A stretch of DNA of 64,000 nt from Streptomyces showdoensis (GTDB lineage: Bacteria > Actinomycetota > Actinomycetes > Streptomycetales > Streptomycetaceae), in NCBI RefSeq assembly GCF_039535475.1, contig NZ_BAAAXG010000026.1, positions 3,715,501-3,779,500 of the forward strand, given 5' to 3'. Under the pieces are notes generated by a model. The model was not told the origin of the DNA, ran no database searches, and was given only the letters and a program-made list of their open reading frames with translations. The first letter of the stretch is position 1. Each line of letters opens with the position of its first letter. Below are positions 53,951 through 63,726 of this stretch, piece after piece. Both the position numbers and the translations under genes were made by a program.

Positions 53951-55162
53951 ATGAAGACGATCGACGAGCTTCTCGCCGAAGGCGTCTCCGGCAAGCGGGT
54001 GTTCGTCCGCGCCGACCTCAACGTGCCGCTCGACGGCACCACCATCACCGACGACGGCCGCATCCGCGCCGTCGTCCCCACCGTCAAGGCGCTCGCCGAC
54101 GCCGGCGCCCGCGTGGTCGTCGCCTCGCACCTGGGCCGCCCCAAGGGCGCCCCGGACCCGGCGTTCTCGCTCGCCCCGGCCGCCGCGCGGCTCGGCGAGC
54201 TGCTCGGCGCCGACGTGGCCTTCGCGACCGACACCGTGGGCGACTCGGCCAAGGCGACCGTCGCGGGCCTGGCCGACGGCCGGGTGGCCGTCATCGAGAA
54301 CCTGCGCTTCAACGCCGGCGAGACCTCCAAGGACGACGCCGAGCGCGGCGCCTTCGCGGACGAGCTCGCCGCCCTCGCCGACCTCTACGTCGGCGACGGC
54401 TTCGGCGCGGTGCACCGCAAGCACGCCTCGGTCTTCGACCTCCCGGCCCGTCTGCCGCACGCCGCCGGCTACCTCATCGCCAACGAGGTCGGCGTCCTGA
54501 AGAAGCTGACGAGCGACGTCCAGCGCCCGTACGTGGTCGTCCTCGGCGGCGCCAAGGTCTCCGACAAGCTCGGTGTGATCGACCACCTGCTGGAGAAGGC
54601 CGACCGCATCCTGATCGGCGGCGGCATGGCGTACACCTTCCTCAAGGCCCAGGGCCACGAGGTCGGCATCTCGCTGCTCCAGGAGGACCAGATCCCGGCT
54701 GTCCTGGACTACCTCAAGCGCGCCGACGAGCGCGGCGTGGAGTTCGTGCTCCCCGTCGACGTGCTGGTCTCGGCCGAGTTCCCGGACCTGAAGACCAAGG
54801 CCCCGGCCAACCCGACCACGGTCGCCGCGACCGCCATCCCGGCCACCGAGGAGGGCCTGGACATCGGTCCGGAGACCCGCAAGCTCTACGCCTCGAAGCT
54901 CGCCGACGCGGCCACCGTCTTCTGGAACGGCCCGATGGGCGTCTTCGAGCACCCCGACTACGCCGAGGGCACCAAGGCCGTCGCGCAGGCGCTTGTCGAC
55001 TCCCCGGCCTTCACCGTGGTCGGCGGTGGGGACTCGGCCGCCGCCGTCCGCATCCTGGGCTTCGACGAGAATGCCTTCGGCCACATCTCGACCGGCGGCG
55101 GCGCCTCCCTCGAATACCTCGAGGGCAAGACGCTCCCCGGCCTCGCCGCACTGGAGGACTGA
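53951..55162 (+). CDS. pgk: phosphoglycerate kinase
   Basis: A 403-residue two-domain glycolytic kinase making ATP from 1,3-bisphosphoglycerate. Clear signatures: [72 protein letters not shown] and [13 protein letters not shown] 53951 begins [15 protein letters not shown] lies 13 bases upstream. Seven bases separate its stop from tpiA, so the two are cotranscribed. Confidence 0.97.
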   Translation: MKTIDELLAEGVSGKRVFVRADLNVPLDGTTITDDGRIRAVVPTVKALADAGARVVVASHLGRPKGAPDPAFSLAPAAARLGELLGADVAFATDTVGDSAKATVAGLADGRVAVIENLRFNAGETSKDDAERGAFADELAALADLYVGDGFGAVHRKHASVFDLPARLPHAAGYLIANEVGVLKKLTSDVQRPYVVVLGGAKVSDKLGVIDHLLEKADRILIGGGMAYTFLKAQGHEVGISLLQEDQIPAVLDYLKRADERGVEFVLPVDVLVSAEFPDLKTKAPANPTTVAATAIPATEEGLDIGPETRKLYASKLADAATVFWNGPMGVFEHPDYAEGTKAVAQALVDSPAFTVVGGGDSAAAVRILGFDENAFGHISTGGGASLEYLEGKTLPGLAALED

Positions 55163-55169
55163 CCGCTTT

Positions 55170-55949
55170 ATGAGCAACACCCGCACCCCGCTGATGGCGG
55201 GCAACTGGAAGATGAACCTCAACCACCTCGAGGCCATCGCCCACGTCCAGAAGCTCGCCTTCGCGCTCACCGACAAGGACTACGACGCCGTCGAGGTCGC
55301 GGTCCTCGCGCCCTTCACCGACCTGCGCTCCGTGCAGACCCTGGTCGACGGCGACAAGCTGAAGATCAAGTACGGCGCCCAGGACATCTCGGCGCACGAG
55401 TCCGGTGCCTACACCGGCGAGATCTCCGGCCTGATGCTGTCGAAGCTGAAGTGCTCCTTCGTGGCCGTCGGCCACTCGGAGCGCCGCCAGTACCACGGCG
55501 AGTCCGACGAGCTGTGCAACGCCAAGGTGAAGGCCGCCTTCCAGCACGGGATCACCCCGATCCTCTGCGTCGGCGAGGAGCTGGAGGTCCGTGAGGCCGG
55601 CGAGGCCGTCCCGCACACCCTGGCCCAGGTCGAGGGCGGCCTGAAGGGCCTCCCGGCCGAGCAGGCCGAGACCATCGTGATCGCCTACGAGCCCGTGTGG
55701 GCCATCGGCACCGGCAAGGTCTGCGGCGCGGACGACGCGCAGGAGGTCTGCGCGGCGATCCGCGGCAAGCTGGCCGAGCTGTACTCGCAGGACGTGGCCG
55801 ACAAGATCCGCATCCAGTACGGCGGGTCCGTCAAGGGCTCGAACGTCGCCGAGATCATGGCGCAGGCCGACATCGACGGCGCGCTGGTGGGCGGTGCCTC
55901 GCTGGACGCCGACGAGTTCGTCAAGATCGTGCGCTTCCGCGACCAGTGA
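55170..55949 (+). CDS. tpiA: triose-phosphate isomerase
   Basis: A 259-residue (beta/alpha)8 enzyme interconverting dihydroxyacetone phosphate and glyceraldehyde 3-phosphate. Catalytic Lys in AGNWKMN, His in [11 protein letters not shown], Glu in [11 protein letters not shown], and the phosphate loop [11 protein letters not shown] are intact. ATG 55170 follows the pgk stop by seven bases and uses the GGAGG at the pgk end. Confidence 0.97.
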   Translation: MSNTRTPLMAGNWKMNLNHLEAIAHVQKLAFALTDKDYDAVEVAVLAPFTDLRSVQTLVDGDKLKIKYGAQDISAHESGAYTGEISGLMLSKLKCSFVAVGHSERRQYHGESDELCNAKVKAAFQHGITPILCVGEELEVREAGEAVPHTLAQVEGGLKGLPAEQAETIVIAYEPVWAIGTGKVCGADDAQEVCAAIRGKLAELYSQDVADKIRIQYGGSVKGSNVAEIMAQADIDGALVGGASLDADEFVKIVRFRDQ

Positions 55950-56040
55950 GTATGCGGTAGCGGAGATACGTCGTACCCTTGCGGGGGTCGGGCAGGCGCC
56001 CGGCCCCCGTCCGTATAAGTCCGAGGAAGTTGGTCCAGCC

Positions 56041-56277
56041 GTGGTTATGGGGTTCTCGATCGCCCTGATCGTCTTCAGCGCGCTGCTGATGCTGCTCGTG
56101 CTGATGCACAAGGGGAAGGGCGGCGGCCTCTCCGACATGTTCGGTGGCGGCATGCAGTCGTCCGTCGGCGGCTCCTCGGTCGCCGAGCGCAACCTGGACC
56201 GCATCACCGTCGTGGTCGGTCTGCTGTGGTTCGCGTGCATTGTCGTACTTGGCCTGCTGATGAAGCTGGACGGGTAA
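56041..56277 (+). CDS. secG: preprotein translocase subunit SecG
   Basis: A 78-residue membrane subunit of the SecYEG channel. Two helices (GFSIALIVFSALLMLLVLMH and ITVVVGLLWFACIVVLGLLM) flank the conserved loop KGKGGGLSDMFGGG. The GTG at 56041 is preferred because GAGGAAG lies 11 bases upstream; an ATG two codons later is possible. It follows the glycolytic genes as in other actinobacteria and may be read through from tpiA. Confidence 0.95.
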   Translation: MVMGFSIALIVFSALLMLLVLMHKGKGGGLSDMFGGGMQSSVGGSSVAERNLDRITVVVGLLWFACIVVLGLLMKLDG

Positions 56278-56315
56278 CTCCAATCACTGGACGCGCGTTG
56301 GGCCTTACGTAGACT
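56274..56315 (+). promoter_or_regulatory. two overlapping promoters of rbpA
   Basis: GTAAC (56274-56278), 18 bases, GTT (56297-56299) fits the sigma-R oxidative-stress promoter form GGAAT-N18-GTT with one change. CTGGAC (56287-56292), 17 bases, TAGACT (56310-56315) fits the principal sigma factor. rbpA of S. coelicolor is known to be partly sigma-R dependent. Confidence 0.55.
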
Positions 56316-56354
56316 GGGGCATCTTCGAGCACCATCACGCAGGGAGTTACGACC

Positions 56355-56690
56355 GTGGCAAGTGGCAACGCGATCCGGGGAAGCCGGGTCGGAGCGGGGC
56401 CGATGGGCGAGGCCGAGCGGGGCGAGTCCGCACCCCGTCTCCGCATCTCCTTCTGGTGCTCGAACGGGCACGAGACCCAGCCGAGCTTCGCCAGTGACGC
56501 ACAGGTCCCGGAGACCTGGGACTGCCCGCGCTGCGGCTTCCCGGCAGGTCAGGACCGGGACAACCCGCCGGACCCGCCGCGCACCGAGCCCTACAAGACG
56601 CACCTCGCGTACGTACGGGAGCGGCGCAGCGACGCGGACGGCGAGGCGATCCTCGCCGAGGCGCTTGCCAAGCTCCGTGGCGAGATCTGA
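56355..56690 (+). CDS. rbpA: RNA polymerase-binding protein RbpA
   Basis: A 111-residue actinobacterial transcription factor that binds the principal sigma factor and stabilises open complexes. The core fold with FWCSNGHETQPSFA and WDCPRCGFPAG, and the basic linker plus C-terminal sigma-interaction domain with RTEPYKTHLAYVRERRSD, are complete. GTG start with CAGGGAG upstream. Monocistronic with its own promoters, closed by a very strong terminator. Confidence 0.96.
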   Translation: MASGNAIRGSRVGAGPMGEAERGESAPRLRISFWCSNGHETQPSFASDAQVPETWDCPRCGFPAGQDRDNPPDPPRTEPYKTHLAYVRERRSDADGEAILAEALAKLRGEI

Positions 56691-56710
56691 GCACGGTGTG
56701 ATGATGTGAC

Positions 56711-56757
56711 CGAACGGGCCCCGCCCGCGAACCGAGTTCGCGGGCGGGGCCCGTTCG
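56711..56757. terminator. bidirectional terminator after rbpA
   Basis: Perfect 22-pair stem (56711-56732 with 56736-56757) and a three-base loop, between the convergent rbpA and RpiR-type genes. Confidence 0.85.
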
Positions 56758-56760
56758 TCG

Positions 56761-57612
56761 TCAGCCGCGGTGGACGTCCGCGATGTGCGCGGTGAGCGCC
56801 AGGGCGGCGGTCGCACGCGAGTAGGTCAGCTGGGCCACGCGCGCGTACAGGCAGTCCAGGATCAGCAGCACCGAGTGGCGGGTGCCGAATCCGCCGTGCC
56901 GGAAGCCGGTCCCGGCGGCCGTCGAGGTGAGGTGGACGCCCGCCGCGCGGGCCACCGGCGAGCGCGGGTCCCCGGTGACGGCGACCGTTGCGGCCCCCCG
57001 CTCGGCGGCCAGCCGCAGCGGCCCGAGCACCTCGCGGGTGGCGCCCGAGTGGGACAGGGCGACGACCGCGTCCGCGGGGGTCAGCAGGGCCGCCGAGGTC
57101 TCCGCCGCGTGCACCTCGGTCCAGGCGCGCGCCTCGCAGCCGATGCCGAAGAGCCGGGCCTGGGTCTCCAGGGCGAGCACCCCGGAGGCGCCGACCCCGT
57201 AGACGTCGATCCGGCGGGCCTGGGCGAGGACCCGGGCGGCCCGCTCCAGGGCGCCGAGGTCGAGCTGCTCGGCGGTGGCGCGTAGCGCCTGGAGGTCGGC
57301 GCGGGCGACGGCGGCCACGACCCGCTCCAGCGGCTCCTCGGGTCCGATCTCGGGCCCGAGCGGCGTGCGTTCGGCCGCCTCGCTCTCCTGCCCCTGCTCC
57401 CGGGCGAGTTCGAGCAGCAGCCGCTGGTACGAGTCGAGCCCGAGGGCGTGGCAGAACCGGGTCACGGTGGCCTGCGAGGTCCCCGTACGGCGGCCCAGCT
57501 CGGCGGCGGACAGCCCGGAGACCCGGGCCGGATCGGCGAGGACCCAGTCGCCGACCTTGCGCAAGGAGCCGGACATCCGGGGGAGTTCGGAGCGGATCAG
57601 CGCGGTGATCAT
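56761..57612 (-). CDS. RpiR/MurR-family transcriptional regulator (HTH + SIS)
   Basis: A 283-residue regulator with an N-terminal helix-turn-helix (AAELGRRTGTSQATVTRFCHALG) and a C-terminal SIS sugar-phosphate-binding domain (DVYGVGASGVLALETQARLFGIG, VVALSHSGATREVLGPLRLA). Relatives respond to amino-sugar phosphates or MurNAc 6-phosphate. ATG 57612 is chosen; a start at 57657 is in frame. Divergent from a BadF-type kinase gene over a 60-base gap, so it likely controls that gene and itself. Confidence 0.88.
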   Translation of the reverse strand: MITALIRSELPRMSGSLRKVGDWVLADPARVSGLSAAELGRRTGTSQATVTRFCHALGLDSYQRLLLELAREQGQESEAAERTPLGPEIGPEEPLERVVAAVARADLQALRATAEQLDLGALERAARVLAQARRIDVYGVGASGVLALETQARLFGIGCEARAWTEVHAAETSAALLTPADAVVALSHSGATREVLGPLRLAAERGAATVAVTGDPRSPVARAAGVHLTSTAAGTGFRHGGFGTRHSVLLILDCLYARVAQLTYSRATAALALTAHIADVHRG

Positions 57613-57672
57613 GAGGTGCCGGCCTTCGTGGGTCTTGTGTTCCGATGAATCTATCAATCACCATGCGGGCTG

Positions 57673-58587
57673 ATGAACGAATCCGGGATTCAGTGGGTGG
57701 TCGGTGTCGACGCGGGCGGTACGCGGACCAGGGCACGGCTCGCCGAGGCGGCGACCGGCCGGGTGCTCGGCGAGGGCACCGGGGGCGCCGGGAACGCGCT
57801 GAGCGTCGCCCCCGACGCGCTCGTCCGCCATCTGGGCGAGGCCCTGTGCGGGGCCCTGCCGCCGGGCGGGGGAGCCGTCGCGGCCGTGGTGGGCGGCTTC
57901 GCGGGCGGCGGGCCCGGCGGGGGCCGGGAGCGGGCGCACGCGGCCCTCGCGGAGGCGCTGGCCCGCGCGGGCGTGCGGGCGGCGCGGGTCGAGGTGCGGG
58001 GCGACGCGGACGTCGCCTTCGCCGGCGGCGAGGGGACCCCGGCCGACGGGCTCGTCCTCATCGCCGGCACGGGCGCGGCCGCCGCCCGGGTCGCCGGCCG
58101 CCGGGCCATCCGCGCCGCCGACGGCGACGGCTGGCTGCTCGGCGACGCCGGCAGCGGCTTCTGGCTGGGCCGGGAGGCGCTGCGGGCGGTGCTGCGCTCG
58201 CTGGACGGACGGGGGCCTTCGACCGCGCTCACCGGACCGGTGGGCGCGCTCTGCGGGGGCCTGGCCAAGGAGGACGTCGTCCGGTACGCGTACGGGGCGG
58301 AGCCGGTGCGGCTGGCCGCGCTGAGTCCGGTGGTGGTGGAGGCGGCGGGGGCGGGGGACGAGGTGGCGTCGGCCCTGCTGGACCGGGCGGCGGACGAACT
58401 GTGCGCCACGGTGGCGGCGTTGGGCCCGCGCCCCGGCGAGCCGCTGGTGGTGACCGGGGGTCTCCTGGGCCCTGGGGGCCCGCTGCTGGAGCGCCTGAGG
58501 GCGCGGGTGTCGGCGCTGGGGCTCACTCCGGACCCGGTCCGGGACGGGCTCGCGGGGGCGGTGGCGTTGGCGCGGCTGCGGGTCTGA
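57673..58587 (+). CDS. BadF/BadG-type ATPase, probable N-acetylglucosamine kinase
   Basis: A 304-residue member of the ASKHA superfamily. ATP-binding signatures are GVDAGGTRTRARLAE (phosphate 1), a central IAGTGAAAAR (phosphate 2) and a later VVTGGLLGPGGPLLERL (adenosine loop); DGDGWLLGDAGSGFWLG is typical of GlcNAc kinases of this group. It would phosphorylate an amino sugar at O6. Context (RpiR regulator, SIS protein, pgi) fits amino-sugar use or cell-wall recycling. Specificity is inferred. Confidence 0.83.
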   Translation: MNESGIQWVVGVDAGGTRTRARLAEAATGRVLGEGTGGAGNALSVAPDALVRHLGEALCGALPPGGGAVAAVVGGFAGGGPGGGRERAHAALAEALARAGVRAARVEVRGDADVAFAGGEGTPADGLVLIAGTGAAAARVAGRRAIRAADGDGWLLGDAGSGFWLGREALRAVLRSLDGRGPSTALTGPVGALCGGLAKEDVVRYAYGAEPVRLAALSPVVVEAAGAGDEVASALLDRAADELCATVAALGPRPGEPLVVTGGLLGPGGPLLERLRARVSALGLTPDPVRDGLAGAVALARLRV

Positions 58588-58675
58588 CGGGGCGGGCGCG
58601 GAATCCCGGGCCTGGCAGGGGTCGCCGTCCGTCGGGCCCGCCCTCCCCAGGCTTCGTCCGGGGAACCCCGGGCCC

Positions 58676-58786
58676 TGCGGAACGAGTGTCCGCGACGGGG
58701 TGGGCACCGCTCTGCGGAACGATGGTCGGCAAGGGGAAGGGCGCCGTCCCGCGGCACGGATGTCCGCGACGCGGGGCGGGAGGCGA
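58676..58786. repeat. imperfect tandem repeat, three units of 37 bases
   Basis: Units begin at 58676, 58713 and 58750 with GCGGAAC or GCGGCAC and share GTCCGCGAC or a variant. Located in the 443 bp gene-free stretch (58588-59030) after the kinase gene. Confidence 0.65.
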
Positions 58787-58804
58787 GGTCTCGTGACGGC
58801 GGGA

Positions 58805-58922
58805 GGGGGCCGGAGCCGGAGCGGGGGTGGGGGTGTCCGGACGTGGCGGCGCCCGTAACGGAACGAAGCGAAGTGAAGGTCGCAGTCCGGACACCCCCAC
58901 CCCCGCGGAGGTTCCGGCCCCC
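58805..58922. repeat. long inverted repeat with conserved-looking loop
   Basis: Inner arms of 22 bases are perfect complements (58821-58842 and 58885-58906); outer arms of ten add GGGGGCCGGA and TCCGGCCCCC (58805-58814 and 58913-58922). The 42-base loop contains GAACGAAGCGAAGTGAAGG, purine-rich and unlike its surroundings. It may be a strong terminator for the kinase gene or a mobile palindromic element. The remaining part of this gap shows no gene. Confidence 0.75.
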
Positions 58923-59030
58923 GTCGCCCCACGGGTGGAAGCGGCACCCTTGACGCGCTCCCACCGGACTGGTTCATTGAGCCGAAAGATCTCGCACTGC
59001 CCGGTTGTCTGAACCAGAGGAGCGAACCGC

Positions 59031-59795
59031 ATGCCCCAACCCACCCCCACCGCAACCCAGTTCGCCGACCTGGCCCGATCGGCCCTCGACCGGGCCGCCG
59101 CCGCCAACAAGGACGCCGTTCCCGCCGCCGCCCGGCTCTTCGCCGACTGCGTGGCGGCCGACGGGGTGATCCACGCCTTCGGGACCGGTCACTCGCAGGC
59201 CGCCGCGCTCGAAGTGGCCGGCCGGGCCGGAGGGCTCGTGCCGACGAGCCGGATCGCGCTCGCCGACCTCGTGCTGCGGGGCGGCGAGGACCCAGAGGTC
59301 CTCCGGGACCCGCTGCTCGAACGCTCCCCGGGACTCGCCGACCGGCTCTACGCCCTCGCCACGCCCCGCCCCCAGGACCTCTTCGTCATCATCTCCAACT
59401 CGGGCGTCAACAACTCGATCGTGGACATGGCGCTCAAGGTCACCACCGCCGGGCACCGCCTCGTCGCGCTCACGTCGCTGGAGCACACCCACGCCGTCCC
59501 CGCGCTGCACCCCGCCGGCCACCGGCTCGCCGACCTCGCCGACGCCGTGCTCGACAACTGCGCCCCCGCCGGCGACGCCGTCCTCCCGCTCCCCGACGGC
59601 ACCGCGCTGTGCGGCATCTCCACACTCACCTCCTCCCTGCTCGTCCAGATGGTCGTCGCCGAAGCCGTCGCGCTGCTGCTCGCGGAGGGGCACGAGCCGC
59701 CGGTCTACGTCTCCGCCAACCTCCCCGGCGGCCACGAGCGCAACGCCCTCCTCGAAGCCCGCTACGCGGGACGGCTGCACCGCGGCGGCCACTGA
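59031..59795 (+). CDS. SIS-domain protein, UPF0309-like
   Basis: A 254-residue sugar-isomerase-fold protein related to phosphoheptose isomerase and the UPF0309 group. SIS features: [24 protein letters not shown] and [19 protein letters not shown] with a phosphate-binding Ser/Thr-rich loop ([16 protein letters not shown]). It would bind a phosphosugar, probably the product of the neighbouring kinase. The ATG 59031 has CAGAGGAGCG upstream. Follows the gene-free repeat region rather than forming a tight operon with the kinase. Confidence 0.83.
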   Translation: MPQPTPTATQFADLARSALDRAAAANKDAVPAAARLFADCVAADGVIHAFGTGHSQAAALEVAGRAGGLVPTSRIALADLVLRGGEDPEVLRDPLLERSPGLADRLYALATPRPQDLFVIISNSGVNNSIVDMALKVTTAGHRLVALTSLEHTHAVPALHPAGHRLADLADAVLDNCAPAGDAVLPLPDGTALCGISTLTSSLLVQMVVAEAVALLLAEGHEPPVYVSANLPGGHERNALLEARYAGRLHRGGH

Positions 59796-59889
59796 ACGCG
59801 TTTCGCACACCGGATCAATTAGGTTGGAGGGGCAGCGGGGCACACACGCGACAAGACGCGGCATGACGAAGAAATGGGCGATGTCCGAG

Positions 59890-61545
59890 ATGAGTAACGA
59901 AGGCCGTACCAGGCTCAACCAGCTGCCCGAGTGGGCGGCCCTCGGCAAGCACCGCGAGCAGCTCGGCGACACGCACCTGCGCGAGCTGTTCGCCGCCGAC
60001 CCGGCGCGCGGCACCGGCTTCACGCTGCGCGTCGGCGACCTGTATCTGGACTACTCCAAGAACCTCGTCACCGACGAGACCCTGGCGCTGCTGCGCGAGC
60101 TCGCCGCCGCCACCGGCGTCGCCGAGCTGCGCGACGCCATGTTCCGCGGCGACAAGATCAACAACACCGAGCACCGGGCGGTCCTGCACACCGCGCTGCG
60201 CGCCCCGCGCGGCGCCGTGGTCGAGGTGGACGGCGTGGACGTCGTCCCCGAGGTGCACGCCGTCCTCGACAAGATGGCCGCCTTCGCCGACCGCGTTCGC
60301 GCCGGCGAGTGGACCGGTCACACCGGCAAGCCGATCAAGAACGTCGTCAACATCGGCATCGGCGGCTCGGATCTCGGCCCCGCCATGGCCTACGAGGTGC
60401 TGCGCTCCTACACCCGGCGCGACCTGACGTTCCGTTTCGTCTCCAACGTCGACGGCGCCGACCTGCACGAGGCCGTCCGCGACCTCGACCCGGCGGAGAC
60501 CCTCTTCATCGTCGCCTCGAAGACCTTCACCACCATCGAGACGATCACCAACGCCACCTCCGCCCGCGACTGGCTGCTCGCCGGTCTCGGAGCCGGCCAG
60601 GAGGCCGTCGCCCGCCACTTCGTGGCCCTGTCGACCAACGCCGAGAAGGTCGAGGAGTTCGGCATCGACACGGCGAACATGTTCGAGTTCTGGGACTGGG
60701 TCGGCGGCCGCTACTCGTACGACTCCGCCATCGGCCTGTCCCTGATGATCGCCATCGGGCCGGACGCCTTCCGCGAGATGCTCGACGGCTTCCACCTGGT
60801 CGACGAGCACTTCCGCACGGCCGCCCCGGAGGAGAACGCCCCGCTGCTGCTCGGCCTCCTCGGCATCTGGTACGGCGCCTTCCACGACGCCCAGTCGCAC
60901 GCCGTGCTGCCGTACTCGCACTACCTGTCGAAGTTCACCGCGTACCTCCAGCAGCTCGACATGGAGTCCAACGGCAAGTCCGTGACCCGTGACGGGCAGC
61001 CGGTCGACTGGCAGACGGGCCCCGTCGTCTGGGGCACCCCGGGCACCAACGGCCAGCACGCCTACTACCAGTTGATCCACCAGGGCACGAAGGTCATCCC
61101 GGCCGACTTCATCGGCTTCGCCCGGCCCGTCGCGGACCTGCCGGCCGGCCTGGTCGCCCAGCACGACCTGCTGATGGCGAACTTCTTCGCCCAGACGCAG
61201 GCGCTCGCCTTCGGCAAGACGCCCGAGGAGGTACGGGCGGAGGGCGTTCCCGAGGAGCTCGTCCCGCACAAGACCTTCCAGGGCAACCACCCGACCACCA
61301 CGATCCTGGCGGACGCGCTCACCCCGTCCGTGCTGGGCCAGCTCGTCGCGCTGTACGAGCACAAGGTCTTCGTCCAGGGGGCCGTCTGGAACATCGACTC
61401 CTTCGACCAGTGGGGCGTCGAGCTCGGCAAGGTCCTCGCGAAGAGGATCGAGCCGGTGCTCACCGAGGGCGAGGGCGGCGAGCGGCTCGACAGCTCCACC
61501 GCCGGGCTCGTCGCCGCCTACCGCTCGCTGCGCGGCCGGGACTGA
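59890..61545 (+). CDS. pgi: glucose-6-phosphate isomerase
   Basis: A 551-residue glycolytic enzyme interconverting glucose 6-phosphate and fructose 6-phosphate. Signatures: [66 protein letters not shown] (catalytic Glu and His region) and [17 protein letters not shown]. The start at 59890 ([15 protein letters not shown]) fits relatives; in-frame ATG codons at 59863 and 59881 are alternatives. Three bases separate its stop from the PH-domain pair. Confidence 0.95.
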   Translation: MSNEGRTRLNQLPEWAALGKHREQLGDTHLRELFAADPARGTGFTLRVGDLYLDYSKNLVTDETLALLRELAAATGVAELRDAMFRGDKINNTEHRAVLHTALRAPRGAVVEVDGVDVVPEVHAVLDKMAAFADRVRAGEWTGHTGKPIKNVVNIGIGGSDLGPAMAYEVLRSYTRRDLTFRFVSNVDGADLHEAVRDLDPAETLFIVASKTFTTIETITNATSARDWLLAGLGAGQEAVARHFVALSTNAEKVEEFGIDTANMFEFWDWVGGRYSYDSAIGLSLMIAIGPDAFREMLDGFHLVDEHFRTAAPEENAPLLLGLLGIWYGAFHDAQSHAVLPYSHYLSKFTAYLQQLDMESNGKSVTRDGQPVDWQTGPVVWGTPGTNGQHAYYQLIHQGTKVIPADFIGFARPVADLPAGLVAQHDLLMANFFAQTQALAFGKTPEEVRAEGVPEELVPHKTFQGNHPTTTILADALTPSVLGQLVALYEHKVFVQGAVWNIDSFDQWGVELGKVLAKRIEPVLTEGEGGERLDSSTAGLVAAYRSLRGRD

Positions 61546-61548
61546 CGG

Positions 61549-62052
61549 ATGACCACGGGGGAGGGGGCGGTGCGGCTGCGCCCGCCCAGGAACGCCGTGG
61601 ACCGCCGGGCCGTGCCCTGGTGGCGGGTCCAGCTGCTCGTCACCACGGCCGTGCCGGTGGCCGTCCTGGCCGTGCTGGGGTGGCTCATCACCCCGGCACG
61701 GTTCTGGCTGCTGCTCCCGGCCGCGATCGTGGCGGTCCTCGGGCTCGCCTGCGCCGCCCTCCTCCCCTCCTGGTGGTTCCGGGTGCACCGCTGGGAGGTG
61801 ACGGAGGACGCCGTGTACGTACGGACCGGTGCCCTCTGGCAGGAGTGGCGGATCGCGCCCATGTCCCGGATCCAGACCGTCGACACCGTACGGGGCCCGC
61901 TGGAGCAGAGCTTCCGGCTGGCCACGGTCACCGTCACCACCGCCTCCTCCAAGGGGGCGCTGCGGATCGAGGGCCTCGACCACGAGCTCGCCGCCGAGCT
62001 CGCCGAACGGCTCACCGCGATCACCCGGGCCACCCCCGGGGACGCCACATGA
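61549..62052 (+). CDS. membrane PH-domain protein (YdbS-like)
   Basis: A 167-residue protein with two membrane helices (about 25-75) and a bacterial PH (bPH2) domain at the C-terminus (EDAVYVRTGALWQEWRIAPMSRIQTVDTVRGPLEQ). Its stop overlaps the start of a larger PH-domain gene (ATGA). The pair matches ydbS-ydbT of Bacillus, membrane proteins of unclear role that have been tied to resistance against antimicrobial peptides. ATG four bases after the pgi stop. Confidence 0.87.
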   Translation: MTTGEGAVRLRPPRNAVDRRAVPWWRVQLLVTTAVPVAVLAVLGWLITPARFWLLLPAAIVAVLGLACAALLPSWWFRVHRWEVTEDAVYVRTGALWQEWRIAPMSRIQTVDTVRGPLEQSFRLATVTVTTASSKGALRIEGLDHELAAELAERLTAITRATPGDAT

Positions 62053-63704
62053 GCGAGGACACGGGTACCCGCCCGGTCACGGACCCCGACCCCGCCCCGG
62101 CGCGGGCCGCCGACCCGGCACGGGAGTGGCGGCGCCTCCACCCGCGCTCCCTCCTGGCCGGCGCCGCCGTCCTGTGCGGGATCGCCGGCGGCGGCGCCCT
62201 GCCCGCCTTCCTCAGCCTCTCCTCCGGCTCCCGGCCCGCCTGGCAGGCCGCCGCCTGGGTCCTCGCCGGGGCTGTGCTGCTCATCGGCGGAGGCACGGCC
62301 GCCGACTGGGTCCGGCTGCGCCGCACCCGCTACCGGATCGGCCCCGAACTGGTCGAGCTGCACACCGGTCTCGTCGTGGTGAAACGGCGTTCCCTGGCCC
62401 GCGAGCGGATCCGCAGCGTCGACCTCACCGCCAACCCGCTGCAACGCGTCCTCGGCCTGGTCAAGGTCGGGATCGGCACCGGCGAACACACCGACGGCGA
62501 CTCCACCCTGGAACTCGACCTGGTCGCCCGCGCCGAGGGCGAGCGGCTCCGCCACACCCTGCTGGCCCGGCTCGAGGGTCCCGAGGACCCCGTCCACGAC
62601 GGGGTCCTCGCCGCCGTGGACCCGCGCTGGATCCGCTACGCCCCGGTCTCCTTCGTCACCCCGCTGCTCGCCGTCGCGGCGGGCGGTGCCGTGATGCAGG
62701 TCAGCGACTGGTTCGGCGCGCAGGACGAGGTCATCCACTGGATAGGGGACCGCTTCGAGGACGTCTCGCTGCTCTGGATGCTCGTCGACCTCGTCCTGAT
62801 CGCGCTGGTCGCCGGCCTGTTCGGCGCCCTCGGCCTCTGGGTCGAGATGTGGTTCCGCTACCGCCTGGAGCGGGAGCCGGGCGGCACCCTGCGGGTCCGC
62901 CGGGGCCTGTTCACGGCCCGCTCGATCTCCCTGGAGGAGCGCAGGCTGCGCGGGGTGGAGCTGGTCGAACCGCTCGGCGTACGGCTCTTCCGCGCGGCCC
63001 GCGTCGACGCCGTCGCCACCGGGCTCGCCCAGAACGACGACGACAAGCACGCCGACCTCAAGAACCTGGTGCCGCCGGTGCCCCGCGCCGTCGCGGACCG
63101 GGTCGCCGCGCAGGTGCTGCGCGAGCCCGAGCCGCCGACCGGCGCCCCGCTCGCCGGGCACCCCCGGGCCGCCCGCCGCAGGCGGCTCGGCTGGGCGCTG
63201 TGGACCGGGCTCGGCCCCGCGGCCGTCCTCGCCCTGCTCGGCGCCTGGCTCACCCCGGTCCTGGGGTACGCGGCGGCCGCCTTCGCCGCCCTGGTGACCC
63301 CGCTCGCGCTGGTCCTCGCCCTCGACGCCTACCGGAACCTCGGGCACGGCGTCAGCGGCGCCTACCTGGTCACCCGTTCGGGCACCGTGCGCCGCTCCAC
63401 CGTCGCCCTCCAGCGGGCCGGGGTCATCGGCTGGACGGTCAAGCAGTCCTGGTTCCAGCGCCGGGCCGGCGTGCTCACGCTGAGCGCCACGACGGCCGCC
63501 GGAGAGGGCGCGTACGCCGTCTACGACGCGGGCGAGAGCCAGGGCCTGACCTTCGCCGCCGAGGCCGTACCGGACCTGCTGGGCCCCTTCCTGGAGCCCG
63601 TACGCGACGAGCCCGTACAGGGTGGGTCCGTACGTGAGGAGTCCGTGCGCAGCCGGCCCGTACGAAGCCCGGAAACGCCGGAGGCCCGGTCCACCGAAGG
63701 GTGA
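62049..63704 (+). CDS. membrane PH-domain protein (YdbT-like)
   Basis: A 551-residue integral membrane protein with three bPH2 domains alternating with paired helices: the first after the N-terminal helix pair (RYRIGPELVELHTGLVVVKRRSLARERIRSVDL), the second at about 270-350 (VRRGLFTARSISLEERRLRGVEL), the third at about 425-500 (LVTRSGTVRRSTVALQRAGVIGW). The acidic tail has irregular EPV/ESV repeats. ATG overlaps the YdbS-like gene, so the two are coupled and probably form one complex. Confidence 0.87.
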   Translation: MSEDTGTRPVTDPDPAPARAADPAREWRRLHPRSLLAGAAVLCGIAGGGALPAFLSLSSGSRPAWQAAAWVLAGAVLLIGGGTAADWVRLRRTRYRIGPELVELHTGLVVVKRRSLARERIRSVDLTANPLQRVLGLVKVGIGTGEHTDGDSTLELDLVARAEGERLRHTLLARLEGPEDPVHDGVLAAVDPRWIRYAPVSFVTPLLAVAAGGAVMQVSDWFGAQDEVIHWIGDRFEDVSLLWMLVDLVLIALVAGLFGALGLWVEMWFRYRLEREPGGTLRVRRGLFTARSISLEERRLRGVELVEPLGVRLFRAARVDAVATGLAQNDDDKHADLKNLVPPVPRAVADRVAAQVLREPEPPTGAPLAGHPRAARRRRLGWALWTGLGPAAVLALLGAWLTPVLGYAAAAFAALVTPLALVLALDAYRNLGHGVSGAYLVTRSGTVRRSTVALQRAGVIGWTVKQSWFQRRAGVLTLSATTAAGEGAYAVYDAGESQGLTFAAEAVPDLLGPFLEPVRDEPVQGGSVREESVRSRPVRSPETPEARSTEG

Positions 63705-63716
63705 ACCGGGCCTCCG
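63679..63716. terminator. bidirectional terminator between the PH pair and pgl
   Basis: Perfect 12-pair stem (63679-63690 with 63705-63716). The loop contains the stop codon of the YdbT-like gene. Confidence 0.75.
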
Positions 63717-63726
63717 TGGCGCGTCC

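Noticed and set aside
58588..59030. A short gene in the gap after the kinase.
   Set aside because: Frames here are broken or consist of repeats and the inverted-repeat arms, with no start supported by a ribosome site.
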